From contig JBGALE010000005.1 in assembly GCA_044223995.1 (NCBI GenBank), forward strand, positions 62,001 through 126,000: 64,000 nt of DNA. The letters are read 5' to 3'. The translations under genes and the position numbers were made by a program. The notes beneath the pieces are model-generated. The model did not search any database, had not been told where the DNA came from, and was given only the letters and a program-made list of their open reading frames with translations. Shown here piece by piece: positions 1 to 7,997 of the stretch (positions within the stretch are counted from its first letter, which is position 1; each line of letters starts with the position of its first letter). The DNA comes from JACMLD01 sp044223995 (GTDB lineage Bacteria; Bacteroidota; Bacteroidia; Chitinophagales; Chitinophagaceae).

Positions 1-166
1 ACATCCTGTCCAGTTGATCGCGCATGTTTTCCCAGAGCGCAAAGCCATGTGGCTTTATCACCATGCAGCCCCTCACGGCCGAATAGTCGGCCAAGCCGCT
101 TTTTAAGACGAGGTCATTGTACCATTGCGAGTAATCCTGTGCCCTGCTTGTAATCTCTTTGCTCAT
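1..166 (-). CDS. proS: Proline--tRNA ligase, N-terminal fragment (runs off window)
   Basis: Only the first 55 codons lie in the window; the gene continues to the left of base 1. The translation begins MSKEITSRAQDYSQWYNDLV and continues with SAVRGCMVIKPHGFALWENM. That is the conserved N-terminus of the class II prolyl-tRNA synthetase of the eukaryote/archaeal-like type used by many Bacteroidota, in which the VRGCMVIKPxGFxxWE stretch opens the catalytic core. The enzyme charges tRNA-Pro in the cytoplasm. The start codon is ATG at 164-166 on the complement. The 179 bases up to the next, divergent gene presumably hold both promoters. Identification is firm although the fragment is short; the rest of the protein cannot be assessed. 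Confidence 0.9.
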   Translation of the reverse strand, partial: MSKEITSRAQDYSQWYNDLVLKSGLADYSAVRGCMVIKPHGFALWENMRDQLDRM

Positions 167-345
167 TGTAACAAATGCTGTTTAATATTCTTTTAATCTG
201 CTGCCATAAACTGCTGCCAGCCAACGCTAACAAGCGTTAATATTTAACATAGTCCTTGCAAGTTTTAATTGGTGGCTGCCTGTAATTTGTCGTACTTTTA
301 GGTAGCGGTTGGCAAAAGTAATTTTAAAACATCAAACACCTTACT

Positions 346-1083
346 ATGAGCACCAGAATTTTACTTCTTGCAGTTGGCCTCGCTGCTTTCAGCAGTTGTT
401 CTTCTGTGTACAAAAGCGGGCAAACCCCCGACGATGTATACTACTCTCCCGCCCGTCCACAGGATGAATATGTAGAAGTGCAGAAAGATGAGGACAGGTA
501 CCAGACATACGAAGAATACCAGGATAATTACCGCAACGATCGTTTCCTGAGGCTGGGTATCGGTAACCCATACTATATGAGTTATTACAACGACTACTAT
601 GCATTCAGCGACTGGCGCTACAACGCTTATTCACTCAATTTCAACAGTCCCTGGAATAATTACTGGACCTGGAATAGCTTTTACAATCCATATTGTTACT
701 ATCCCGGCGTAACTTATATCAATACTCACAACCTTAATTATGGTGGTTATTCAAGGCCTGCCGGCAAACCGGTTGCCTTTGATATAAGGAGCTATTCAAG
801 ACCGAACAACGGTACAAGGAATAGCAACTTCAATAATTCCTACTATAACAACACGAATAACAATTCGCGTTACAATAACAGCAATAGTTTTGGAAATACA
901 TTGCAAAGGGTATTTTCAGGATCGGGGAATAACCATAACAATAATAACAGCAGTATACCGTCCAACAATACTTCAACACCCACGCGTTCCTATACACCCT
1001 CTTCTTCCGGTTCATCCGGTGGCAGCAGCAGTGGCGGAAGTACAGGCGGCGGTGTGAGCAGACCGGGCCGTGGCGGCAGATAA
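346..1083 (+). CDS. Low-complexity Tyr/Asn/Ser/Gly-rich lipoprotein, unknown function
   Basis: A 245-residue predicted lipoprotein. A signal peptide (MSTRILLLAVGLAAFSSCSS) ends in a plausible lipobox with Cys18. The middle (about 45-125) is very rich in Tyr, Asn and Trp, and the C-terminal 90 residues are Asn repeats passing into Ser/Gly repeats that end in GRGGR. No catalytic domain is recognised. Low-complexity surface or periplasmic lipoproteins like this are common in Chitinophagaceae, but I cannot assign a role. A near-consensus -7 element (TACTTTTA at 293-300) has a TTG 21 bases upstream. A strong hairpin follows the stop, so it is probably a single-gene transcript. Confidence 0.75.
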   Translation: MSTRILLLAVGLAAFSSCSSVYKSGQTPDDVYYSPARPQDEYVEVQKDEDRYQTYEEYQDNYRNDRFLRLGIGNPYYMSYYNDYYAFSDWRYNAYSLNFNSPWNNYWTWNSFYNPYCYYPGVTYINTHNLNYGGYSRPAGKPVAFDIRSYSRPNNGTRNSNFNNSYYNNTNNNSRYNNSNSFGNTLQRVFSGSGNNHNNNNSSIPSNNTSTPTRSYTPSSSGSSGGSSSGGSTGGGVSRPGRGGR

Positions 1084-1116
1084 AACCTTCAAAAGATAAT
1101 TTGTATCATAATAGTG

Positions 1117-1165
1117 AAGGAGGAACCAGCAATTGAGTATACAACTTAACGCGTTCCTCCTTTTG
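1117..1165 (+). terminator. Hairpin terminator after the lipoprotein gene
   Basis: A ten-base inverted repeat, AAGGAGGAAC (1117-1126) and GTTCCTCCTT (1153-1162), encloses a 26-base loop and is followed by a short T run. It separates the lipoprotein gene from the next gene on the same strand. Confidence 0.6.
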
Positions 1166-1197
1166 TATACCTTTTTGTAAAGCCTAATTAACCAGGT

Positions 1198-2760
1198 ATG
1201 AAAAACAAAATTTTACTTCTTGCCTCTTTATTCATTACCACTATTGCCTTTTCACAAATACCGGAAGACGCGTTGAAATATTCCTGGAATGCACCAGTGG
1301 GCACTGCCCGTATCCAGGCTATTGGTGGCGCTGCAGGTTCACTGGGTGGTGACATCACTTCCAATTTTGTCAACCCCGCCGGTCTTGGTTTCTATAAAAC
1401 AAGGGAGTTTGTCATCTCCCCCGGATTCAGCCTGCTGAAAAACAACAGCAATTTCCGCGGCACTACATCGAGTGATAACAACAGTGCTTTCAACCTCGGT
1501 ACTTCCGGTGCCGTTTGGGGATTCAGCAACCGCTACAGCAAATGGAGCAACAACGCATTCAGTATTGCCGTGGCAAGAACCGCTAATTTCAACAGCTCCG
1601 TGTACTATAAGGGACAAAATAATTTCAGTTCCTATGGCGAACGCAGTGCAGCCGAAGCAGCCAGCAGTGGTTTATCGCTGGAAGATTTGATCAACAGCAA
1701 CCAGGTATCCATCGCCACCCGGCTGGCTTCCTATACTTATTTAATCGATACGCTTACCATACCCGGCAATGCCGGCCCGGATGTAGTGAGCCTGGCATTG
1801 TGGAATAATTTAAAAAACGGCGCGCCTTTCCTGGTGACACAGGAAAACAGCATTAAAACAAAGGGCGGCATCACAGAAATCGCTATGAGCTATGCAGCGA
1901 ATATGGACGACAAGTTTTATATCGGTGGAAGTATTGGTGTGCCCATTGTAAGCTATGAAAAGAACAGCACGTTCACTGAAAGAGATGCTACCGGTAATAC
2001 CAATAACAATTTTGATTATTCCAGTTTTACAGAAACATTTACCACAAAAGGCATCGGTATAAATGCCAAGCTGGGTATCATCATTAAACCGGCAGAATCG
2101 GTTCGCCTGGGGCTGGCAGTACATTCGCCTACTTTCTACGGTTTAAAAGATACTTATTATGCTACGATGACAACCAATACCGAAAACTATGTTCATCCGA
2201 ACAACAGTACCATTACCGCAACTTCCGACCTGGTAACGGCGGGCGCTTCGCCGCAATACAAATACGATCTTGTCAGCCCCTGGAAAGTATTGCTGAGTGG
2301 TTCTTATGTATTGCACGAAGTGGAAGATGTAAAACAGCAAAAAGGATTTTTATCAGCCGACATCGAATACATCAATTACAAAAGCAATAAATACAACCCT
2401 GCCGATGATAACCTGCCGACCGATTATTACAAAGGTGTAAACGCTGCTATTAAAGATTATTACAAAGGAGCATTTAACTTTCGCGTTGGGGGTGAATTGA
2501 AGTTTACCACCATCATGGCAAGACTGGGTTTTGCCTATTACAGCAATCCATACAAGGACAGCGAACTGAAGGGAAGAAAAATGTTTGCCAGTGGCGGACT
2601 TGGTTACCGCAACAAAGGTTTCTTTATTGACCTTACTTACGTGCTTGCACTCAACCGCGATGTTGATTTTCCTTACCGCTTGCCTGATAAAGCCAACACA
2701 TTTGCGGCCATCAAAGGAACCGGCGGCAATATCGGTTTGTCTTTTGGTGTGAAGTTTTAG
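1198..2760 (+). CDS. FadL/OmpP1-like outer-membrane transport protein
   Basis: 520 residues. A signal peptide (MKNKILLLASLFITTIAFSQ) is followed by DALKYSWNAPVGTARIQAIGGAAGSLGGD and SNFVNPAGLGFYKTREF. This is the Bacteroidota variant of the OmpP1/FadL/TodX N-terminal hatch, where the NPAG motif is diagnostic. The remainder alternates short amphipathic strands ending in aromatic residues and closes with GLSFGVKF, as expected of a 14-strand barrel inserted by BAM. The family moves hydrophobic small molecules across the outer membrane; the substrate cannot be read from sequence. Annotation pipelines often call this group 'hemin receptor', which I would not adopt. The gene stands alone and converges on the glucosidase gene across a repeat tract. 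Confidence 0.8.
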   Translation: MKNKILLLASLFITTIAFSQIPEDALKYSWNAPVGTARIQAIGGAAGSLGGDITSNFVNPAGLGFYKTREFVISPGFSLLKNNSNFRGTTSSDNNSAFNLGTSGAVWGFSNRYSKWSNNAFSIAVARTANFNSSVYYKGQNNFSSYGERSAAEAASSGLSLEDLINSNQVSIATRLASYTYLIDTLTIPGNAGPDVVSLALWNNLKNGAPFLVTQENSIKTKGGITEIAMSYAANMDDKFYIGGSIGVPIVSYEKNSTFTERDATGNTNNNFDYSSFTETFTTKGIGINAKLGIIIKPAESVRLGLAVHSPTFYGLKDTYYATMTTNTENYVHPNNSTITATSDLVTAGASPQYKYDLVSPWKVLLSGSYVLHEVEDVKQQKGFLSADIEYINYKSNKYNPADDNLPTDYYKGVNAAIKDYYKGAFNFRVGGELKFTTIMARLGFAYYSNPYKDSELKGRKMFASGGLGYRNKGFFIDLTYVLALNRDVDFPYRLPDKANTFAAIKGTGGNIGLSFGVKF

Positions 2761-2761
2761 G

Positions 2762-2929
2762 AGGTTAAAGGTGAACGGTAATGGGTAAAAGGGAGAAAGG
2801 CATTATGGGATCAAGAACCAAGAGCCAAGAACCAAATTCCAAGAACCAAGAACCAATATCCAAGAACCAAATTCCAAAGAACAAATAGCAAGAAACAAAT
2901 TCCAAATTACAAATACCAAATCCCAAATT
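2762..2929. repeat. Heptamer-phased intergenic tract (24 units)
   Basis: The whole gap between two convergent genes is one run of 7-base words in uninterrupted phase. It begins AGGTTAA, AGGTGAA, CGGTAAT, GGGTAAA and passes into CCAAGAA, CCAAATT, CCAAGAA and similar words. The phase holds for 24 units while the word drifts. The tract is purine-rich on the + strand, starts one base after the stop codon at 2760 and ends two bases before the stop codon of the opposite gene. It has no coding potential. Nine similar tracts occur elsewhere in the window. Confidence 0.85.
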
Positions 2930-2931
2930 GT

Positions 2932-4287
2932 TTACCCGTTTAAAAAATCCCGGAACCAGTAACCCGATTGTTTGACGGTTCGCAATTGTGTTTTAAAATC
3001 AACATGTACCAGCCCGAAACGTGCTTGGTAACCTTCGGCCCATTCAAAATTATCGGTCAGTGTCCAGGCGAGGTAGCCTTTTATTTTCACACCATCTTTT
3101 TTTGCATTCAATAGTTCCTGCAGGTAGCGCTGGTGGTATTGCATCCGATCTGCATCAAAAACCTGACTGTTGACCAACTTATCAGGAAAAGCAGCACCGC
3201 TTTCCGTAATGATAATTTCTTTTACACCGCCATATTTCCAGAATTTTTTAATGATGGCATGAAACCCTTCAGGGCTTATTTCCCAACCCATGGCAGTATG
3301 TGGTACTTTGCGCGTGGTGGCTTTCACTTCTGATGCATTGACATAGGGTATAAAAGGATTGTGCTTCACCACCACGGGGAAATAATTCTGCAGGCCAATA
3401 AAATCCATATCAAACCGCAAACGATCCGTATACTTCCATGTTTTATTAACCATATCCAGCTTTTCGATCAGCTTGAAGTTTTCCGAAGGATAGCCTTTTC
3501 CCAGCAATGGTTCTATAAACAACCGGTTGAGGAGTATGTCCGTCTTCCGTGCTGCCTCCATATCTTCCGGTTTACCGGAAGCGGCACGCACTTCACTGCA
3601 GGAGAAAGTAGTTCCGATATAGGCGTTTTTTACTTCGCTGCGCAATACCCTTCCGCCATCTGCCTGTGCCAACGCTGCATGGTGCACGGCTTTCAAGAAA
3701 TTATCCAATCCTGTTTTACCCGGCGCATGCCGGCCGAGCATATAACCGAGTGAAGTAAATCCAAATGGTTCATTCAATACTATCCAGTTTTTCACCTTAT
3801 CACCAAAAGCTTCTGCGCAAACAGTTGCATAGCGTGTAAACCATTTGTTCATCAGGTGGCTGGTCCATCCACCTTTTTGTTCCAGCGCATACGGAAGATC
3901 CCAATGGTACAATGTAACGAAAGGTGTTATGTCCTGCTGCAGGCATTCATCGATGAGGCGGTGATAAAACTCAATGCCTTCGGGGTTGATTTTGCCTGAA
4001 CCGTCTGGAATGATGCGCGACCATGACAATGAAAACCGAAAACTGTTGAAGCCAAGAGCTTTCACCAGCAGCAGATCGTCTTTGAAGCGGTGGTAAAAAT
4101 CGGTGGCGGTGTATGGTTTGGCATTGCCTTTTATTTTTCCCTGCCTGCGGGCAAACACATCCCAAATGGAAGGCCCGCGGCCGTCCTCATTCCAGGCGCC
4201 TTCATTTTGCTGTGCAGCTATGGCGACGCCCCAGTAAAAATGATGGCCAAAGTCGCGGCTGGACAATGTGTGCAACGAACGGTTCAT
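2932..4287 (-). CDS. Family 1 beta-glucosidase (GH1)
   Basis: 451 residues from the chosen ATG, a normal length for GH1. The N-terminal FYWGVAIAAQQNEGAWNEDG is the family's sugar-binding entry. The acid/base Glu is in WIVLNEP (E173) and the nucleophile in IIITESG (E362). It hydrolyses beta-glucosides or beta-galactosides by the retaining mechanism. No signal peptide is visible, so a cytoplasmic enzyme acting on imported oligosaccharides is likely. The nucleophile motif reads ITESG where most members have ITENG, an Asn-to-Ser change beside the catalytic Glu. The start at 4287 is preferred over an in-frame ATG at 4308 because a near-consensus -7 element (CATATTTG at 4313-4306) lies between them. 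The gene is monocistronic. Confidence 0.9.
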   Translation of the reverse strand: MNRSLHTLSSRDFGHHFYWGVAIAAQQNEGAWNEDGRGPSIWDVFARRQGKIKGNAKPYTATDFYHRFKDDLLLVKALGFNSFRFSLSWSRIIPDGSGKINPEGIEFYHRLIDECLQQDITPFVTLYHWDLPYALEQKGGWTSHLMNKWFTRYATVCAEAFGDKVKNWIVLNEPFGFTSLGYMLGRHAPGKTGLDNFLKAVHHAALAQADGGRVLRSEVKNAYIGTTFSCSEVRAASGKPEDMEAARKTDILLNRLFIEPLLGKGYPSENFKLIEKLDMVNKTWKYTDRLRFDMDFIGLQNYFPVVVKHNPFIPYVNASEVKATTRKVPHTAMGWEISPEGFHAIIKKFWKYGGVKEIIITESGAAFPDKLVNSQVFDADRMQYHQRYLQELLNAKKDGVKIKGYLAWTLTDNFEWAEGYQARFGLVHVDFKTQLRTVKQSGYWFRDFLNG

Positions 4288-4367
4288 ATGCAATGCAGTC
4301 AGCAGCAAATATGAACGATTAACGGGGAATGCAGGTTAAGCCAGTGTTAAGTCTGCTGAAAAACTTA

Positions 4368-4393
4368 AAGGCCCCTCAACAAAGAAGGGCCTT
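4368..4393 (-). terminator. Hairpin terminator read on the minus strand
   Basis: A perfect 7-base stem AAGGCCC/GGGCCTT with a 12-base loop. On the minus strand it is followed by TTAAGTTTTT. It lies more than 200 bases past the miaA stop codon, so it ends either a long miaA 3' tail or a separate small transcript from 4394-4610. Confidence 0.6.
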
Positions 4394-4414
4394 CAATTTA
4401 GTTAGGACGGTGCC

Positions 4415-4438
4415 TTAACCACCTGAGTGGGTTTTCAT
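4415..4438 (-). other. Tiny leader-like ORF MKTHSGG before a terminator
   Basis: In the 323-base gap between the glucosidase and miaA, the minus strand has a 7-codon ORF, ATG to TAA, encoding MKTHSGG. Its TAA is followed 21 bases later by the hairpin at 4393-4368. The ORF body contains a CCAC...GTGG self-complementary stretch. This could be a leader peptide or part of a small RNA, or it could be chance. No promoter of full consensus was found, and nothing else gene-like was seen in the gap. Confidence 0.25.
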
Positions 4439-4610
4439 AAAGAACAATTGGATTATCGGTTTTTCTAAGGACGGATAGTTATTTTTTATCAACCCGTTGA
4501 CTGTATAAATATCTAAATCAGAAACGTGGATTCAAAAGAAAAAGTTTGTAAAAAATGTAGTTTACACACTTATTTTAAGTGCGACTAAGTGATTGTTATT
4601 AATGCCTGCT

Positions 4611-5516
4611 TTAACCGGTTGTTTTTTCAATATGTGATATTAATTGATTGAAATCAATTGGAGAAAACCATTGCATATTTTCATCTTTTTTAAACCAGGT
4701 TAATTGCCGCTTTGCATAATTCCTGGTATTCTTTTTTATCAGTGATACAGCTTCATCCATCGTAATTGTACCATGCATACACTGGAACAATTCGGTATAG
4801 CCTACTGTCCGCAATGCATTGAGCTGTTCATATTGTTGTAAACCCTGTAGTTCATTCCACAACCCTGCTGTCATCATTTCATCTACACGATGGTTGACAT
4901 TGCGGTACAATTCTTCCCTGGGCAGATCAAGTCCTGTTTTTATAATATTAAATGCACGTGCCGATTTTTTTCCCTGCTGGTAAAAGCGAATGCTATTACC
5001 TGTTGACTCCACCACTTCCAGTGCACGCATCAATCGTTGGGGGTTTTGTATTTCACCGGATGAATAGTATTGCGGATCTTTTTCCCTTACTGCCTGCTGC
5101 AGCCATTCCAGTCCATATTGATCGTAGTTGTGGGCAATCTGATCACGAATGCCCGGTTCAATGGCTGGAATGGTATCCATCCCTTCACAAAACGCCTTGA
5201 TGTAAAGCCCCGTTCCCCCGGTCATTACCACTATATCTTTTTCTGTAAACAACTGTTGAATGGTGTTGAGGGCATATTGTTCAAAAACAGCGGCCGTTAC
5301 GTCTTCGGTAATGGTATGTGAATTGATGAAATAATGTGTTACTTCCGACAATTGCGCTGCAGAAGGTTTGGCAACACCGATATTCAACTCTTTGAAACAT
5401 TGCCGGGAATCGGCAGAAATAATTGAGGTATTAAAATGTTTGGCTACTTCAATGGCCAGCGATGTTTTTCCTACAGCGGTAGGACCAGCGATAACAATGC
5501 AGGTTTTTTTTGTCAT
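4611..5516 (-). CDS. miaA: tRNA dimethylallyltransferase
   Basis: 301 residues from the preferred ATG, which immediately precedes TKKTCIVIAGPTAVGKTSLA. It transfers a dimethylallyl group to N6 of A37 in tRNAs that read UNN codons. Visible motifs are the P-loop GPTAVGKT, SADSRQ (prenyl-acceptor site), GGTGLYIKAF and the C-terminal TRNYAKRQLTWFKKD tRNA-binding segment. An in-frame ATG ten codons upstream (5546) would add MSSVQAQSVD and is less likely. It follows the pRiA4b ORF-3-like gene by about 54 bases on the same strand and may be co-transcribed with it. Confidence 0.95.
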   Translation of the reverse strand: MTKKTCIVIAGPTAVGKTSLAIEVAKHFNTSIISADSRQCFKELNIGVAKPSAAQLSEVTHYFINSHTITEDVTAAVFEQYALNTIQQLFTEKDIVVMTGGTGLYIKAFCEGMDTIPAIEPGIRDQIAHNYDQYGLEWLQQAVREKDPQYYSSGEIQNPQRLMRALEVVESTGNSIRFYQQGKKSARAFNIIKTGLDLPREELYRNVNHRVDEMMTAGLWNELQGLQQYEQLNALRTVGYTELFQCMHGTITMDEAVSLIKKNTRNYAKRQLTWFKKDENMQWFSPIDFNQLISHIEKTTG

Positions 5517-5570
5517 ATCCACAGATTGTGCTTGTACAGAGCTCAATCAATGTACTGCGTTCGTATATAA

Positions 5571-6140
5571 TTAGATTTCTTCTGCTGTTTCTTCTCCTTC
5601 GCCTCCGAGAACGGTATCATCACTGCCTTCTCCCTCCTCACCTTCTTCACCAAATCCTTCGGCACCGGATACCAGGTCGTATTTCTCTTCCATTTCGGCC
5701 AGTTTATCGCTTACCAATCCCTTGGTTCCATACTGTGAGGGTGCGATGCCTTCTGTTCGTACGGTAGCCGGATAATCGATGCGCGGGTTTTCTTCTTTTG
5801 AAACATTGATGAGTTCTACCAGGAAACCCCAGTTCTTGGTAAAATCATACAGGTATACAAACTTCTGGTTGGGATCAAATATTTCACTGCCTACAGTAGT
5901 GGCTTCCATCAGGAGCGGTTCTACTTTGTACGGCTTTTCATATTTCTGCAGGGAAATTTCCTTTCCGCGCTGCCAGTGGTCATTGCTGCGAAAAAAAGTA
6001 GCGGGGTGTTTACTGTCAAACTCGTATGCTTTTAATATTGCCTGGTGCAATTGCAAAAAAGTCTGCGTATGACGGATGGCTACATCGCGGTAGACACTGT
6101 CATCTTCTTCAAAATATACCCTGAATTTTAAAATAGCCAT
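5571..6140 (-). CDS. Plasmid pRiA4b ORF-3-like protein with acidic tail
   Basis: 189 residues. The protein opens MAILKFRVYFEEDDSVYRDV and contains LHQAILKAYEFDSKHPATFF and VYLYDFTKNWGFLVEL. This is the pattern of the pRiA4b ORF-3-like family (IS1096 TnpR-like fold), a small domain of unknown function widespread in bacteria. After about residue 145 it becomes strongly acidic (EGFGEEGEEGEGSDDT). No mobile-element genes surround it, so the plasmid-derived name should not be read as mobility. The ATG at 6140 is chosen because two exact -7 elements (TACTTTTG) lie just upstream; a longer frame to 6224 would run through them. The neighbouring miaA may share the transcript. Confidence 0.8.
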   Translation of the reverse strand: MAILKFRVYFEEDDSVYRDVAIRHTQTFLQLHQAILKAYEFDSKHPATFFRSNDHWQRGKEISLQKYEKPYKVEPLLMEATTVGSEIFDPNQKFVYLYDFTKNWGFLVELINVSKEENPRIDYPATVRTEGIAPSQYGTKGLVSDKLAEMEEKYDLVSGAEGFGEEGEEGEGSDDTVLGGEGEETAEEI

Positions 6141-6164
6141 TGCTGTTTGTCGATTTTTATTTAT

Positions 6165-6172
6165 CAAAAGTA
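6165..6172 (-). promoter_or_regulatory. -7 element TACTTTTG upstream of the pRiA4b-like gene
   Basis: An exact match to the Bacteroidota -7 consensus TAnnTTTG on the minus strand, with a TTTG 22 bases upstream of it. A second copy of the same word, TTTTACTTTTGA, lies about 34 bases further upstream. Either would place the transcript start between the long-frame ATG and the chosen ATG at 6140. Confidence 0.5.
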
Positions 6173-6243
6173 AAAGGGTACAGGGTCTGACCTTCAAAAG
6201 TAAAACAAATCCCCAACTTGTCACTCAAATACAGGTGGTACGG

Positions 6244-7662
6244 TTATTTAACCGGCTCCAGGTGGAGTTCTTTCGCCTTTTTTAACATCAAATCATAGGC
6301 CGCATCATAATTGTTCTCAATAACGCCATCCAATATGGCATCTTTAATGGCATTTTTAATATCGCCTACGGCACGGCAGGGTGATAGTGCAAATATTTCC
6401 ATTATCATTTCCCCGGTGATGGGCGGCTGCCAGTTGCGTATCCTGTCCTTCTCCTCCACTTCCTGCATGCGCTGGCGCACGAGTTCAAAATTTTGCAGGA
6501 ACCGTTTTACCTTTACCTTATTTTTTGATGTAATATCTGCTTCGCAGAGCATCATCAGTGATTCCACATCCTCACCGGCATCAAACAACAAACGGCGGAT
6601 AGCCGCATCCGTTATATTCTCCTTTGTGAGACTGATGGGACGAAGGTGCAGTTCCACCAGCTTTCGCACCAAACGCATCTTTTCGTTTTGCGGCAACTTC
6701 AATTTGGCAAATAGTTTGGGCACCATTCTTCCGCCTACTACTTCATGCCCGTGAAATGTCCAGCCATGTCCTTCCTCAAAATGTTTCGTGGCAGGTTTCC
6801 CGATATCGTGCAGCAAGGCTGCCCATCGCAGCCACAGATCATTGGTGCTGGCGCAAATATTGTCAATGACCTGCAGGGTATGGTAAAAATTATCCTTGTG
6901 CCCTTTGCCATCAATGTATTCTGCGCCGGCAAGGTCAACCATTTGCGGGAAGATGATGTGCAGCAGGCCACTCCTGTACAACAAATCAAAACCTACGGAA
7001 GGTTTACTGCTCAGCAAGATTTTATTGATCTCCTCCGTAATCCTTTCCTGCGTTATGATGCGGATGCGTTCTGTATTTCTTTTGATGCCATTCCAGGTTT
7101 GTTCATCTATTTCAAACTGCAGTTGGGATGCAAACCGGATGGCGCGCATCATCCGCAGGGGATCATCACTAAACGTTTGATCAGGATTTAACGGCGTCCG
7201 GATAATCTTTCGTTCCAAATCTTTCATTCCATCAAAGGGATCTATCAAGACACCATAATCACCTTCATTCAGGCTGATGGCGAGTGCATTGATGGTAAAA
7301 TCGCGCCTATTCTGATCATCTTCCAGTGTTCCGGGCATCACATCCGGGTTCCTGCTGTGGTAACGGTAACTCTCCTTTCTTGCTCCCACAAATTCAATTT
7401 CCCAATCGTCTATCTTTATCTGTGCCGTTCCATAGGTTTTGAAAAATGATACGGCTGGTACCGGGTGAAACAAGGCCGCTGTTTTATGTGCCAGTGCAAT
7501 GCCATCTCCCACACAAACGATATCAGCATCTTTTGTAAGACGACCGATGATTTTATCCCGGACAAAACCTCCAATAATATAACAGGGCACACCCAGCTCT
7601 GCTGCTGCATGCGCTATCTTCTTAAAGACAAATAATTCCTTTTCGGTACACTGAATGTCCAT
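6244..7662 (-). CDS. cca: CCA-adding tRNA nucleotidyltransferase / poly(A) polymerase family with HD domain
   Basis: 472 residues. The N-terminal nucleotidyltransferase head shows CYIIGGFVRDKIIG followed by KDADIV, the metal-binding acidic pair. RRDFTINALAISL is the second conserved motif, and DPLRMMRAIRFASQLQFEID marks the nucleotide-recognition and neck region. The C-terminal half carries an HD domain (WAALLHDIGKPATK, then FHGHEVVGGRMVPKL). The enzyme adds or repairs the 3' CCA of tRNA; the HD domain suggests additional phosphohydrolase activity, as in bacterial CCA enzymes with this architecture. An exact -7 element TACATTTG (7675-7668) ends only five bases before the ATG, implying a leaderless or nearly leaderless transcript. 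Confidence 0.92.
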   Translation of the reverse strand: MDIQCTEKELFVFKKIAHAAAELGVPCYIIGGFVRDKIIGRLTKDADIVCVGDGIALAHKTAALFHPVPAVSFFKTYGTAQIKIDDWEIEFVGARKESYRYHSRNPDVMPGTLEDDQNRRDFTINALAISLNEGDYGVLIDPFDGMKDLERKIIRTPLNPDQTFSDDPLRMMRAIRFASQLQFEIDEQTWNGIKRNTERIRIITQERITEEINKILLSSKPSVGFDLLYRSGLLHIIFPQMVDLAGAEYIDGKGHKDNFYHTLQVIDNICASTNDLWLRWAALLHDIGKPATKHFEEGHGWTFHGHEVVGGRMVPKLFAKLKLPQNEKMRLVRKLVELHLRPISLTKENITDAAIRRLLFDAGEDVESLMMLCEADITSKNKVKVKRFLQNFELVRQRMQEVEEKDRIRNWQPPITGEMIMEIFALSPCRAVGDIKNAIKDAILDGVIENNYDAAYDLMLKKAKELHLEPVK

Positions 7663-7680
7663 AACGGCAAATGTAAGGAA

Positions 7681-7997
7681 GAAGTCTGGAGACGGGAGAC
7701 AAGAGTCTTGAGTCGGGAGTCGGGAGGCAAGAGTATTGAGTCGGGAGTCGGGAGTCAGGAGTGTTTTGTCACACCGAACGAAGTGAGGTGTCTTAGGAAA
7801 GAAACAAAAACCAAATCACAAGAAACAAATTATAAGAATCAAATACCAAGAACCAATTCCAAATTCCAAATTCAAAATTCCAAATTAAACAGGAGTCAGG
7901 AGTCAGAAGTCAGAAGTCAGGAGTCAAGAACCAAGAACCAAATTCTAAGAATCAAGAACCAATTCCAAATTCCAAATTCCAAATTCAAATTTATCAA
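7681..7997. repeat. Heptamer-phased intergenic tract, two word families plus a hairpin
   Basis: From 7681, twelve 7-base words (GGAGTCG, GGAGTCA, AGAGTAT and variants) run in phase. A 37-base interruption follows, containing a short hairpin with ACACC (7771-7775) pairing to GGTGT (7787-7791). From 7802, 28 more words run in phase, changing from AACCAAT/TCCAAAT to GAGTCAG/AAGTCAG and back to GAACCAA/TTCCAAA without losing register. The tract ends on the stop codon of the glycosyltransferase gene. It fills the 331-base gap and encodes nothing convincing. Confidence 0.85.

Noticed and set aside
2762..2929. CRISPR array
   Set aside because: The repeat unit is only 7 bases, there are no unique spacers and no cas genes are present.
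5571..6140. Mobile element suggested by the pRiA4b/IS1096 family name
   Set aside because: No transposase, terminal repeats or target duplication were seen around the gene; the domain is common on chromosomes.
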